Source: Microbacterium sp. (GTDB lineage: Bacteria; Actinomycetota; Actinomycetes; Actinomycetales; Microbacteriaceae). Taken from it: a stretch of DNA of 64,000 nt. This document shows, in pieces, positions 54,205 through 62,371 of the stretch. Position 1 is the stretch's first letter. Each line of letters starts with the position of its first letter. The position numbers and the translations under genes are program-made. The notes under the pieces were generated by a model. The model searched no databases. It saw only the letters and a program-made list of their open reading frames with translations, and was not told where the DNA came from. Where the stretch lies: positions 78,909 through 142,908 of the forward strand of contig QFPM01000009.1 in the NCBI GenBank assembly GCA_003248655.1, read 5' to 3'.

Positions 54205-54211
54205 GCGTCCG

Positions 54212-54217
54212 ACATTA
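54212..54217 (-). promoter_or_regulatory. -10 box TAATGT, leaderless promoter of SDR/VIT operon
   Basis: TAATGT, then 7 nt, then ATG 54204. The divergent HAD promoter lies only 18 bp away, so the two promoters must overlap. Confidence 0.55.
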
Positions 54218-54234
54218 GAGCCCGAAGCCGCCGG

Positions 54235-54240
54235 TAGGCT
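54235..54240 (+). promoter_or_regulatory. -10 box TAGGCT, leaderless promoter of HAD gene
   Basis: TAGGCT, then 6 nt, then ATG 54247. Confidence 0.6.
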
Positions 54241-54246
54241 GGTCAT

Positions 54247-55056
54247 ATGCGGACACGCGCCGATATCGAGTGCTGGTTGACCGACATGGACGGCGTGCTC
54301 GTCCATGAGAACAAGCCGATTCCGGGCGCCGCTGAGCTTCTCGATCAGTGGCGGGATGCCGGGATGCCGTTCCTCGTCCTGACGAACAACCCGTTCTACA
54401 CCCCGCGCGATCTCGCGGCGCGGCTACGCGCGTCGGGCCTCACGGTTCCCGAGGAGCGGATCTGGACATCCGCGCTCGCGACGGCGGACTTCCTGCGCTC
54501 CCAGCATCCGGGTGGTTCGGCGTTCGTCATCGGCGAGGCGGGGCTGACGACGGCCCTCCACGAGGCCGGGTACGTCATGACCGAGACCCAGCCCGACTAC
54601 GTCGTCGTCGGCGAGACCCGCAACTACTCGTTCGACCGGATCACGCAGGCGATCCGCTTCATCAACAACGGCGCGCGGTTCATCATCACGAACCCGGATG
54701 CCACGGGCCCCACTCCGCACGGCATCGTTCCGGCGACGGGGTCGTTCGCCGCGCTCATCACCCACGCGACGGGCAAGGCGCCCTACGTCGTCGGCAAGCC
54801 GAACCCGATGATGTTCCGCTCGGCGATGAACCGGATCGGGGCTCACTCGGAGAACACCGGCATGATCGGCGACCGCATGGACACCGACGTCGTCGCGGGC
54901 ATCGAAGCGGGACTCCACACGATCCTCGTGCGCACGGGCATCTCGGACGACGCCGAGATCGAGCGGTATCCGTTCCGCCCCGACGAGATCCTCGACTCGG
55001 TCGCAGACCTCCTCGTCTCGGCTCCCGTCGAATCCGAAGATCCGGAGATCCTATGA
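54247..55056 (+). CDS. HAD-IIA (NagD-like) phosphatase
   Basis: The 269-aa product has HAD motif I DMDGVLVHENKPIPGAAEL, cap helix pair typical of class IIA, FLVLTNNPFYTPRDLAARL, motif III KPNPMMFRSAMNRIG and motif IV IGDRMDTDVVAGIEAG. NagD-like enzymes dephosphorylate nucleotides or sugar phosphates; the substrate is unknown. Its stop overlaps the ATG of a tiny membrane-protein gene (ATGA). Confidence 0.94.
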   Translation: MRTRADIECWLTDMDGVLVHENKPIPGAAELLDQWRDAGMPFLVLTNNPFYTPRDLAARLRASGLTVPEERIWTSALATADFLRSQHPGGSAFVIGEAGLTTALHEAGYVMTETQPDYVVVGETRNYSFDRITQAIRFINNGARFIITNPDATGPTPHGIVPATGSFAALITHATGKAPYVVGKPNPMMFRSAMNRIGAHSENTGMIGDRMDTDVVAGIEAGLHTILVRTGISDDAEIERYPFRPDEILDSVADLLVSAPVESEDPEIL

Positions 55057-55181
55057 CCACCGTTTTCGTCACCGAGTTCGAGCAGACGCTCCTCTACGTC
55101 ACGAGCGGCATCATCCTGCTCGGCACGCTCACCGTGTTCATCGTGCAGTGGGTGCGCGGGCGGGGCCGCGGCGACGACTGA
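55053..55181 (+). CDS. Tiny single-span membrane protein (42 aa)
   Basis: The 42-aa product has one membrane helix (TLLYVTSGIILLGTLTVFIVQ), with the C-terminus basic then acidic (RGRGRGDD). The ATG overlaps the HAD stop by 4 nt and its own stop shares an A with the next ATG (TGATG), so the three genes are translationally coupled. Function unknown. Confidence 0.78.
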   Translation: MTTVFVTEFEQTLLYVTSGIILLGTLTVFIVQWVRGRGRGDD

Positions 55182-55360
55182 TGGCGATCGCGCTCGTCGT
55201 CACGGGGCTCGCACTGCTGATCGTGGCGCTCGTGCTGTTCGTCCGCGGCCGCAGGGATGCACCCCAGGGCACGCCGCTGCCGAACGGCCGCGGCATCATG
55301 CTGCTGACGTTCGTAGGGCTGATCCTCGCGCTCGCGTCACAGCTACCCGTGTTCCGCTGA
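55181..55360 (+). CDS. Tiny two-span membrane protein (59 aa)
   Basis: The 59-aa product has helices IALVVTGLALLIVALVLFV and GIMLLTFVGLILALASQL separated by an Arg-rich loop (RGRRDAPQGTPLPNGR). The start ATG 55181 overlaps the preceding stop. Third gene of the coupled HAD operon. I do not know a family for it. Confidence 0.78.
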   Translation: MAIALVVTGLALLIVALVLFVRGRRDAPQGTPLPNGRGIMLLTFVGLILALASQLPVFR

Positions 55361-55402
55361 GTTGACCCGGCCCGACCCCCGGTGCGGGGCGCCGCGCGCG
55401 GG

Positions 55403-55408
55403 TAGCAT
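55403..55408 (+). promoter_or_regulatory. -10 box TAGCAT, leadered promoter of usp-like gene
   Basis: TAGCAT about 33 nt before ATG 55442, with GGAGGGATGG as SD closer to the start. Confidence 0.4.
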
Positions 55409-55441
55409 GGGGAGAGGACGTTCTCGACGGAGGGATGGACC

Positions 55442-56284
55442 ATGAGCGACACGATCGTCGTCGGAGTGACCGGAGCGCCCGTGGCGGCGCGAGCCGTCGA
55501 TTGGGCGGTCGCCCGCGCCGCCGCGCGCGACCAGCGGATCGAGCTTCTCGGTGTCGTCGGCGGCGCGCTCGGGACGGTCGGCGAGCGCGAGGTCGTCGCC
55601 GAGGCCATGGATGCCGCGCAGAAGCTCCTCGACTCGCATGTCTCCCGCGTCGGCGTCCGAGGCGTCGAGATCTCGACGCGCGTTGCGGCCGGGAACCCCG
55701 TCGCACTGCTGGTCGAAGCGTCGTCCACGGCATCCCTCCTCGTAATCGGCAGCGACTACCGCGGCCCGGGCGAAGGCCCCGCGCGCGGCGCGCACGGCGT
55801 GCGCATCGCGGCCGGCGCGCACTGCCCCGTCGTCGTCGTTCCCGATCGTGACACGGCATCCGGCGAGGGTGTCGTCGTCGGGGTCGACGGCTCGGCGGTG
55901 TCGGAGAACGCCGTCCGGTTCGCGGCCGCCGAAGCCGACAGATTGGGCGAGAAGCTCATCGCCGTGAGCGTGTGGACGCCGCTGCAGGCGCCGCGCAACG
56001 ACCTCGCGGTGTACCCCGAGCTGTACCTCGAGAACATGCGGGCGGCAACCGAAGAAGTGCTGGCGCTCGCGCTCGCCGGCATCCCGAGCGACTATCCCGA
56101 CCTCGTCGTCGAGCGGGTCGTCGAGCGCGGCTACCCCTCGCACGTCATCAACGCGTATGCCGAGAAGGCGCGACTTGCGGCCGTCGGCACGCACGGGCGC
56201 GGCGCGATCGCGCGGTTCCTGCTCGGCTCGATCAGCGAAGAGGTGCTCGGCCGCCTTGCGACCGTGACCGTCGTCGTGCGCTGA
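55442..56284 (+). CDS. Tandem universal stress protein
   Basis: The 280-aa product has two UspA domains (about 1-140 and 141-280). Each has a beta-alpha start (IVVGVTGAPVAARAVDWAV; VVVGVDGSAVSENAVRFAA) and the ATP-binding G-x2-G-x9-G-(S/T) pattern. It is good in the second domain (VGTHGRGAIARFLLGSISEEVL) and degraded in the first (GSDYRGPGEGPARGAHGVRI). The second domain can probably bind ATP. Such proteins respond to stress and hypoxia in actinobacteria. Confidence 0.93.
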   Translation: MSDTIVVGVTGAPVAARAVDWAVARAAARDQRIELLGVVGGALGTVGEREVVAEAMDAAQKLLDSHVSRVGVRGVEISTRVAAGNPVALLVEASSTASLLVIGSDYRGPGEGPARGAHGVRIAAGAHCPVVVVPDRDTASGEGVVVGVDGSAVSENAVRFAAAEADRLGEKLIAVSVWTPLQAPRNDLAVYPELYLENMRAATEEVLALALAGIPSDYPDLVVERVVERGYPSHVINAYAEKARLAAVGTHGRGAIARFLLGSISEEVLGRLATVTVVVR

Positions 56285-56311
56285 GCGCCCCACCCGCGGG
56301 GGCACAGCCCG

Positions 56312-56370
56312 TTCAGTGGTCGCAAACTGCGGGAATCGACGCGCCATACCCACCGAACGCGCCCACTCAA
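56312..56370. repeat. TTCAGTGGTCG palindromic element, copy 3
   Basis: TTCAGTGGTCG, then GGGAATCG and CGCGCCCACTCAA. It lies in the convergent gap between usp-like and pyrE genes. Confidence 0.8.
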
Positions 56371-56380
56371 TCCCCGCCCG

Positions 56381-56956
56381 CTACTGCGGCGCGAGGCCGA
56401 GGTCGGCGAGGTCGATGATCGAGCGCCACTCGTAGCCCTGCGCCTCGACCGCCGCCTGTGCCCCCGTCTTGCGGTCGACGACCGTGACGACGGCGACGAC
56501 CTCGCCCCCCGCGGCGGCCACGACCTCGGCGGCCTTCAGCGGCGACCCGCCCGTCGTGGAGGTGTCCTCGACGATCACGACGCGCTTGCCGGCCACTTCG
56601 GCTCCCTCGATCTGGCGGCCGCGGCCGTGGTCCTTGGGCTCCTTGCGGACGACGAAGGCATCGACCGGGGTGCCGGCGGCGACCGATGCGTGCAGCACGG
56701 CGTTTGCGATCGGGTCGGCCCCGAGGGTGAGTCCGCCCACGGCATCCACCTTCAGGTCGCGGATGACGTCGAGCACGAGGCGTCCGATCGCGGGCGCCGC
56801 GCGGTGATCGAGCGTGAGCTTGCGCATGTCGACGTAGTACGTCGCCTTCTTGCCGCTCGACAGGGTGAAGTCGCCGTGGAACACCGCCTCGTCACCGATG
56901 AGGGTGATGAGGGCCTGGCGTTCGGCTTCGAGGTCTGCGGTGGAGGCGACGGTCAT
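56381..56956 (-). CDS. pyrE: Orotate phosphoribosyltransferase
   Basis: The 191-aa product joins orotate and PRPP to OMP in pyrimidine synthesis. The PRPP loop VVIVEDTSTTGGSPLKAAEV, GADPIANAVLHASVAAG and FVVRKEPKDHGRGRQIEG with catalytic Lys are all present. It begins VFHGDFTLSSGKKATYYVD after a short helix, as usual. Monocistronic and leaderless (-10 at 56964). Confidence 0.97.
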   Translation of the reverse strand: MTVASTADLEAERQALITLIGDEAVFHGDFTLSSGKKATYYVDMRKLTLDHRAAPAIGRLVLDVIRDLKVDAVGGLTLGADPIANAVLHASVAAGTPVDAFVVRKEPKDHGRGRQIEGAEVAGKRVVIVEDTSTTGGSPLKAAEVVAAAGGEVVAVVTVVDRKTGAQAAVEAQGYEWRSIIDLADLGLAPQ

Positions 56957-56963
56957 GCGATTG

Positions 56964-56969
56964 AGTCTA
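56964..56969 (-). promoter_or_regulatory. -10 box TAGACT, leaderless promoter of pyrE
   Basis: TAGACT, then 7 nt, then ATG 56956. Confidence 0.6.
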
Positions 56970-57023
56970 CGGACGCGGGGGCGGAGTTGATGGCGCTTTC
57001 CGGCGATTCCGTACAGAATCGCC

Positions 57024-57029
57024 TAGAAT
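57024..57029 (+). promoter_or_regulatory. -10 box TAGAAT, leaderless promoter of Phd/ParE-type pair
   Basis: TAGAAT, then 6 nt, then ATG 57036. Confidence 0.65.
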
Positions 57030-57035
57030 GCTCAC

Positions 57036-57299
57036 ATGAGCACGGTGCCGATCACGGATGCCCGGGCGCGGCTGGCGTCCATCGTCGACGATGCGCGTTC
57101 CGCGCCGGTCTACCTCACCCGCCGAAATCGCGCAGTCGCTGCGGTTGTCGACGCAGACGTGCTCGCCCGGCTTCTTGATGACGCCGAGGAGCTTGCAGAC
57201 ATCCGCGCCGTCGATGCGGCCTGGGAAGACGCAGAACGACTGGGCGAGGCGCCGATTCCCTGGGAGGACGTCAAGCGCGAGTTGGGCCTGCACGGGTGA
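57036..57299 (+). CDS. Phd/YefM-type antitoxin
   Basis: The 87-aa product starts with a Phd-fold DNA-binding region (VPITDARARLASIVDDAR, then APVYLTRRNRAVAAVVDADVLARL), followed by an acidic toxin-binding tail (WEDAERLGEAPIPWEDVKRELGLHG). This is the usual antitoxin-first order, overlapping the toxin GTG by 4 nt. The pair is short, tightly packed and likely functional. Confidence 0.9.
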   Translation: MSTVPITDARARLASIVDDARSAPVYLTRRNRAVAAVVDADVLARLLDDAEELADIRAVDAAWEDAERLGEAPIPWEDVKRELGLHG

Positions 57300-57553
57300 G
57301 CTATAGCGTCACTATCCTTCCCTCGGCAGCTCGCTCGATCCGCAAGCTACCTCCCGAAGCGAAACGACGGATCCAGGCCGTCATAGAACTGCTCGCCGAC
57401 GACCCGCGTCCGCCCGCTGCAAAGAAGCTGACTGCCCGGCCCGAGTGGCGCGTCCGCACGGGCGACTACCGCGTGCTGTACCGCATCGAGGACTCGGTGC
57501 TCACCGTCGTGGTCGTTCATGCCGGCCATCGGCGGAACGTCTACGAACGCTGA
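57296..57553 (+). CDS. RelE/ParE-type toxin
   Basis: The 85-aa product has the RelE/ParE fold: VTILPSAARSIRKLPPEAKRRIQAV helices, then the core LTARPEWRVRTGDYRVLYRIED and terminal VVVVHAGHRRNVYER. The Arg in RVRTGDYRVLY and C-terminal Tyr-Glu-Arg resemble ribosome-dependent mRNases (RelE), but ParE-type gyrase inhibitors have similar sequence, so the target is open. GTG 57296 overlaps the antitoxin stop. Confidence 0.9.
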   Translation: MSYSVTILPSAARSIRKLPPEAKRRIQAVIELLADDPRPPAAKKLTARPEWRVRTGDYRVLYRIEDSVLTVVVVHAGHRRNVYER

Positions 57554-57689
57554 CGCGCGTCCGCGGTAGCGCACGCGTGAAGAACGCACCTTTTTCACGT
57601 GTCGTTTTCACGTCGACGGGTTGACGCGGCCCTAGAGTCGGAAGCGTCGTCTGCGCAGGTGCGGCGGCATCCAGTCATCAGGGAGCACC

Positions 57690-59237
57690 ATGGCCCGCAT
57701 CGGTATTGTCACCGAACAGCCCGGCGAGACGCGCGTCGCCGCGTCGCCGTCCACCGTCGCGAAGATCCGCGCCCTCGGGTACGACATCGTCGTCGAGACG
57801 GGTGCCGGCGCCGCATCGTCCTTCCCGGATGCCGCGTACGCGGATGCCGGTGCCGAGATCGCCCCGCGGGCGGAGGCGTGGTCGGCCGACGTCGTGCTGA
57901 AGGTCGCCGCGCCCACCGACGAGGAGATCGCGCTGCTGCACGAGGGGTCGGTGCTCGTCGGCATCCTCTCGCCGGCCCTGCGGCCCGAGCTGCTCGAGGC
58001 CCTTGCCGCCCGCGGCGTCACGGCGCTCGCGATGGATGCCGTCCCACGTATATCTCGCGCGCAGTCGATGGACGTGCTCAGCTCGATGTCGAACATCTCC
58101 GGCTACCGGGCGGTCATCGAGGCTGCGAACGAGTTCGGTCGCTTCTTCACCGGACAGGTGACGGCAGCGGGCAAGGTCCCGCCCGCGAAGGTGCTCGTCG
58201 CGGGCGCCGGAGTCGCGGGCCTCGCCGCGATCGGGGCAGCGTCGAGCCTCGGCGCGATCGTGCGGGCGACCGACCCGCGCCCCGAGGTCGCCGACCAGGT
58301 GGCATCCATCGGCGGCTCCTACCTCGACGTCGTCGTGCCCGATGAGGCCAAGGAGGTGTCGTCCGACGGCTATGCGAAGGCGACCTCGGCGGCCTACGAC
58401 GCGGCCGCCGCGAAGCTCTACAGCGATCAGGCGGCCGACGTCGACATCATCATCACAACGGCGCTCATCCCGGGTCGCGCCGCGCCGCGGCTCATCACCG
58501 CCGCGGATGTCGCGTCGATGAAGCCCGGCTCGGTCATCGTCGACATGGCTGCCGGGCAGGGCGGAAACGTCGAGGGCTCGGTCGCCGGGCAGCGCGTCGT
58601 GACGGCGAACGGAGTCACGATCCTGGGGTACACCGACCTCGCCGGACGCCTGCCGCAGCAGGCCTCACAGCTCTACGGCACGAACCTGCTGAACCTGCTC
58701 GCCCTGCTCACCCCGGGCAAGGACGGCGAGCTGACGATCGACGAGACGGATGTCGTGCAGCGCGCGGTGACCGTCACGCAGGCCGGCGCGGTGACGTGGC
58801 CGCCGCCGCCTGTGCAGGTGTCGGCGGCACCCGCCAAGGCCGCCGCCGCGGATGTCGCTCCGCCGCCGGAGAAGAAGTCCCTCTCGCCCGCCGCGAAGAC
58901 CGGGCTCATCGCGGTCGGGATCGCCGCCCTCTTCGCGATCACAGCGTTCGCGCCGCCGCCGCTGCCGCAGCACTTCCTCGTGCTGACGCTGTCGGTCGTG
59001 ATCGGCTTCTACGTCATCGGCAAGGTCGCCCACGCGCTGCACACGCCGCTCATGAGCGTGACGAATGCCATCAGCGGCATCATCGTGGTCGGCGCGATGA
59101 CCCAGCTCGTCGTGCCGAATCCGCTCGTGCAGGTGCTGGCGGCCATCGCCGTGCTGCTGGCATCCATCAACATCTTCGGCGGCTTCGCCGTCACCCGCCG
59201 CATGCTCGCCATGTTCCAGAAGGGCGACCAGAAGTGA
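57690..59237 (+). CDS. pntA: NAD(P) transhydrogenase subunit alpha
   Basis: The 515-aa product has an NAD-binding domain I (RIGIVTEQPGETRVAASPSTV; VLVAGAGVAGLAAIGAASSLGA) and C-terminal membrane helices (TGLIAVGIAALFAITAFAPPP, HFLVLTLSVVIGFYVIGKV, and a third). It is the undivided E. coli-type alpha. With PntB it transfers hydride between NADH and NADP+ using the proton gradient. Its stop overlaps the pntB start (GTGA). Confidence 0.97.
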   Translation: MARIGIVTEQPGETRVAASPSTVAKIRALGYDIVVETGAGAASSFPDAAYADAGAEIAPRAEAWSADVVLKVAAPTDEEIALLHEGSVLVGILSPALRPELLEALAARGVTALAMDAVPRISRAQSMDVLSSMSNISGYRAVIEAANEFGRFFTGQVTAAGKVPPAKVLVAGAGVAGLAAIGAASSLGAIVRATDPRPEVADQVASIGGSYLDVVVPDEAKEVSSDGYAKATSAAYDAAAAKLYSDQAADVDIIITTALIPGRAAPRLITAADVASMKPGSVIVDMAAGQGGNVEGSVAGQRVVTANGVTILGYTDLAGRLPQQASQLYGTNLLNLLALLTPGKDGELTIDETDVVQRAVTVTQAGAVTWPPPPVQVSAAPAKAAAADVAPPPEKKSLSPAAKTGLIAVGIAALFAITAFAPPPLPQHFLVLTLSVVIGFYVIGKVAHALHTPLMSVTNAISGIIVVGAMTQLVVPNPLVQVLAAIAVLLASINIFGGFAVTRRMLAMFQKGDQK

Positions 59238-60679
59238 CCATCATCACCACCGCCGAGACCTCGGCCCTCGCCGTCGCGCAGTCCATAGCCACTGCGGCAT
59301 ATATCGTCGCCGGGCTGCTGTTCATCCTCGCCCTCGCGGGCCTGAGCAAGCAGGAGACCGCCCGCCGCGGCATCGCCTACGGCATCTCCGGCATGACGAT
59401 CGCCCTCGTCGCGACGCTCGTCGTCGTGATCGCGAACGGATCGCTCGTGCCCGACGACGTCACCCTGTATCTCGGCGTGGGGCTCCTCGTCGCCGCGGTG
59501 CTGATCGGGGCCGCTATCGGACTCTGGCGCGCCCGAGTCGTCGAGATGACCGGGATGCCGGAGCTCATCGCCCTGCTCCACTCGTTCGTCGGTCTCGCGG
59601 CCGTGCTCGTCGGCTGGAACGGTGCCCTGTACTCCGAGGGCATCGCGCCCGAACTTGTCGGCATCCACCATGCCGAGGTGTTCATCGGGGTCTTCATCGG
59701 CGCCGTGACCTTCACGGGCTCGATCGTCGCGTTCCTGAAGCTCTCGGGACGGATGTCGTCGAAGCCGCTCATGCTGCCGGGCAAGAACGTGCTGAACATC
59801 GGCGCGCTCGTGCTGTTCGTGGGGCTGACCGTCTGGTACGTCATCACGCCCGATCTGTGGCTGCTCATCGTCGTCACGGCGCTTGCGCTGGCGCTCGGAT
59901 GGCACCTCGTGGCATCCATCGGCGGCGGAGATATGCCGGTCGTGGTATCTATGCTGAACAGCTACTCCGGATGGGCGGCGGCGGCCGCCGGCTTCCTGCT
60001 GAACAACGACCTGCTCATCGTCACGGGCGCGCTCGTCGGCTCGTCGGGTGCGTACCTGTCGTACATCATGTGCAAGGCGATGAACCGGTCGTTCCTCTCG
60101 GTCATCGCGGGCGGGTTCGGCATCGAAGCGCCGCGCGCGGATGCCGAGGAAACCGGCGAGATCCACGAGACGGATGCCGCGGCCGTCGCCGAGCTCCTCC
60201 GCGATGCGTCGTCGGTCATCATCACGCCCGGCTACGGCATGGCCGTCGCGCAGGCGCAGTATCCGGTCGCCGACCTCACGAAGCGGCTGCGCGAGCGGGG
60301 CGTCGAGGTGCGCTTCGGCATCCATCCCGTTGCCGGCCGCCTGCCGGGGCACATGAACGTGCTGCTCGCCGAGGCGAAGGTGCCGTACGACATCGTGCTC
60401 GAGCTCGACGAGATCAACGACGACTTCGCGTCGACGGATGTCGTGCTCGTCATCGGCGCGAACGACACCGTCAACCCCGCCGCGGCGGAGGACCCGGGCT
60501 CGCCCATCGCGGGCATGCCCGTGCTGCACGTGTGGGAGGCGCGTAGCGTCGTCGTGTTCAAGCGGTCGATGGCATCCGGCTACGCGGGAGTCCAGAACCC
60601 GCTGTTCTTCCGCGACAACGCGCAGATGCTTTTCGGCGACGCGAAGCAGCGCGTCGAGGACATCATCGCCGCGCTGTAG
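59234..60679 (+). CDS. pntB: NAD(P) transhydrogenase subunit beta
   Basis: The 481-aa product from GTG 59234 overlaps the pntA stop. It has about 8 membrane helices, then an NADP-binding domain III (VIITPGYGMAVAQAQYPVADLTKRL in pieces, VRFGIHPVAGRLPGHMNVLLAEA and YAGVQNPLFF). With PntA it makes the proton-coupled transhydrogenase of the membrane. Length is typical. Confidence 0.97.
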   Translation: MTIITTAETSALAVAQSIATAAYIVAGLLFILALAGLSKQETARRGIAYGISGMTIALVATLVVVIANGSLVPDDVTLYLGVGLLVAAVLIGAAIGLWRARVVEMTGMPELIALLHSFVGLAAVLVGWNGALYSEGIAPELVGIHHAEVFIGVFIGAVTFTGSIVAFLKLSGRMSSKPLMLPGKNVLNIGALVLFVGLTVWYVITPDLWLLIVVTALALALGWHLVASIGGGDMPVVVSMLNSYSGWAAAAAGFLLNNDLLIVTGALVGSSGAYLSYIMCKAMNRSFLSVIAGGFGIEAPRADAEETGEIHETDAAAVAELLRDASSVIITPGYGMAVAQAQYPVADLTKRLRERGVEVRFGIHPVAGRLPGHMNVLLAEAKVPYDIVLELDEINDDFASTDVVLVIGANDTVNPAAAEDPGSPIAGMPVLHVWEARSVVVFKRSMASGYAGVQNPLFFRDNAQMLFGDAKQRVEDIIAAL

Positions 60680-60752
60680 CCGCGCAGGCCGCGCCGGTCG
60701 CGCGCAGGGCGTTTAGGCCGCGCGTGGGTGCCGCGCGCCGCGCAGGCCGGTC

Positions 60753-60857
60753 GAGAAACCACCGCCTTGCGTGAGAAACCACAGCCCTGCGTGAGACACC
60801 ACCCGGGCGCCGAGAAACCAGTGCGCGCGTGATTTCTCGGCGCGCGAGTGGTTTCTC
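60753..60857. repeat. GAGAAACCAC repeat cluster (second)
   Basis: GAGAAACCAC at 60753 and 60773, variants GAGACACCAC (60793) and GAGAAACCAG (60812), and inverted GATTTCTC (60831) and GTGGTTTCTC (60848). Same 20-nt spacing as at 5597-5701. It overlaps the stop codon of the next (minus) gene. Confidence 0.9.
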
Positions 60858-61323
60858 ACTGGGCACGCGGGGCGCGCCGCGCGTCAGCGTGGGGTGCGGG
60901 CGAGGAAGGGGTGCGGGAGAAGAAGGGCCGCGGCCACGCGCCGAGCGCGAGTGCCGCGAGAGCGACCTGCAGGCATCCCGTGACGAAGTACACGCCCTGC
61001 AGGGGCGACCAGACGAGCATCATCGCGATCTCAACGAACACCCACCCCATCATCACGAGTCCGGCGGCAAGATGGATGCCGGGTGCCACGCGGTACCGTC
61101 CATGCTGGGCGATGAGGGCGATCGCCTGCACCCCGCCGACGACGAGCCCGAGGATGAGCCCCGGAACCGCGAACGACGTGAACGGCGTGCGTTCGAGCCA
61201 TTCGTGCGGCACCCCGGCGCCGTCGAAAGCGACCCCCATCACCGCGCCGATCAGGCACGACACGAGCTGGAACCACCCGACTACTGCCAGAGCGACGCGG
61301 ATGCCGCGCGGAGATTGCGCCAT
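60856..61323 (-). CDS. Four-span membrane protein of unknown function
   Basis: The 155-aa product has helices VALAVVGWFQLVSCLIGAV, FAVPGLILGLVVGGVQAIAL, IHLAAGLVMMGWVFVEIAMM and GVYFVTGCLQVALAALALG, then a basic C-terminal tail. No family was recognised. ATG 61323 is supported by a -10 box TAGCGT 7 nt upstream. Repeat clusters of the GAGAAACCAC family lie at both ends of the gene. Confidence 0.85.
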   Translation of the reverse strand: MAQSPRGIRVALAVVGWFQLVSCLIGAVMGVAFDGAGVPHEWLERTPFTSFAVPGLILGLVVGGVQAIALIAQHGRYRVAPGIHLAAGLVMMGWVFVEIAMMLVWSPLQGVYFVTGCLQVALAALALGAWPRPFFSRTPSSPAPHADARRAPRAQ

Positions 61324-61330
61324 GGCTCCG

Positions 61331-61336
61331 ACGCTA
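61331..61336 (-). promoter_or_regulatory. -10 box TAGCGT, leaderless promoter of four-span protein
   Basis: TAGCGT, then 7 nt, then ATG 61323. Confidence 0.45.
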
Positions 61337-61372
61337 CGCCGGAGCCATGACGGCGGCCTCCCCGCGGCGCGT

Positions 61373-61437
61373 GAGAAGCCACCCGCGGCCCGAGAAACCA
61401 CGGGTGCAAGGGTTTCTCGACGCGCACGTGGTTTCTC
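61373..61437. repeat. GAGAAACCAC repeat cluster (third)
   Basis: GAGAAGCCAC (61373), GAGAAACCAC (61392), GGTTTCTC (61411) and GTGGTTTCTC (61428), in the divergent gap before the exonuclease III gene. Confidence 0.88.
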
Positions 61438-61484
61438 GGTAGCAGGCGGGGGCGCGACGCGCGCGGGGTGTCGGCGGGCGACCG

Positions 61485-61490
61485 TAGGCT
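61485..61490 (+). promoter_or_regulatory. -10 box TAGGCT, leaderless promoter of xth
   Basis: TAGGCT, then 7 nt, then ATG 61498. Confidence 0.6.
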
Positions 61491-61497
61491 GGATGCC

Positions 61498-62337
61498 ATG
61501 CGCATCGCCACCTGGAACGTCAACTCGATCCGCGCCCGCGTCGTCCGCACGGTCGAGTTCGCGGTGCGCGAAGACGTCGACGTGCTGCTCATGCAGGAGA
61601 TCAAGTGCAAGCCCGAGCAGTTCCCGTACGGGCCGTTCGAGGATGCCGGCTACACGGTCGAGGCGCACGGGCTGAACCAGTGGAACGGCGTCGCGATCGC
61701 GAGCCGCGAGCCGATCGACGACGTCCAGCACTCGTTCCCCGGGATGCCGGGGTTCGCGAAGGGCCACGACCGACCCGACGCCCCGCTCGAGGCCCGCGCG
61801 ATCGGCGCGACGGTCGGCGGGGTCGAGCTGTGGAGCCTGTACGTGCCCAACGGCCGCTCGCTCGATGACCCGCACTACCGCTACAAGCTCGACTGGCTCG
61901 AGGCGCTGCGCGGCTACGCGACCGACGCCCTCACCCGGAACCCCGACCTGGCGCTCGCGTTCGGCGGCGACTTCAACATCGCCCCGACGGATGCCGACAA
62001 CGGCGACCCCACGGTCATCGAGGGCGTGACGACGCACGTCTCGCCGCCCGAGCGCGAGGCGTTCCAGGCCCTGTTGGATGCCGGACTCACCGACACCGTC
62101 CGCCCGCTCGTCCCGACGGGCTACACCTACTGGGACTACCAGCAGCTGCGCTTTCCGCGGAACGAAGGCCTGCGCATCGACTTCGTCCTCGGCTCACACG
62201 CGTTCGCCGACGCCGTCGTCGCGGCATCCATCCACCGTGACGAACGCAAGGGCGAGATCCCGAGCGACCACGTGCCCGTTCTGGTCGACCTCGACCTCGA
62301 CGGGCCGGACGACGACGATCGGCCGATGATCTTTTAG
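61498..62337 (+). CDS. xth: Exodeoxyribonuclease III
   Basis: The 279-aa product is an AP endonuclease/exonuclease III: RIATWNVNSIRAR at the start, metal ligand Glu in LLMQEIKCKPEQFP, YVPNGRSLDDPHY, catalytic GGDFNIAPTDAD, YTYWDYQ and final IPSDHVPVLVDLD. All Mg and catalytic residues of the family are visible. It acts in base-excision repair. A short Asp-rich tail DDDDRPMIF is added. The -10 box 7 nt upstream supports the ATG over the in-frame 61468 start. Confidence 0.96.
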   Translation: MRIATWNVNSIRARVVRTVEFAVREDVDVLLMQEIKCKPEQFPYGPFEDAGYTVEAHGLNQWNGVAIASREPIDDVQHSFPGMPGFAKGHDRPDAPLEARAIGATVGGVELWSLYVPNGRSLDDPHYRYKLDWLEALRGYATDALTRNPDLALAFGGDFNIAPTDADNGDPTVIEGVTTHVSPPEREAFQALLDAGLTDTVRPLVPTGYTYWDYQQLRFPRNEGLRIDFVLGSHAFADAVVAASIHRDERKGEIPSDHVPVLVDLDLDGPDDDDRPMIF

Positions 62338-62371
62338 CCAGCGGATGCCGTTGGCGGCGCCGACCGTGGCG

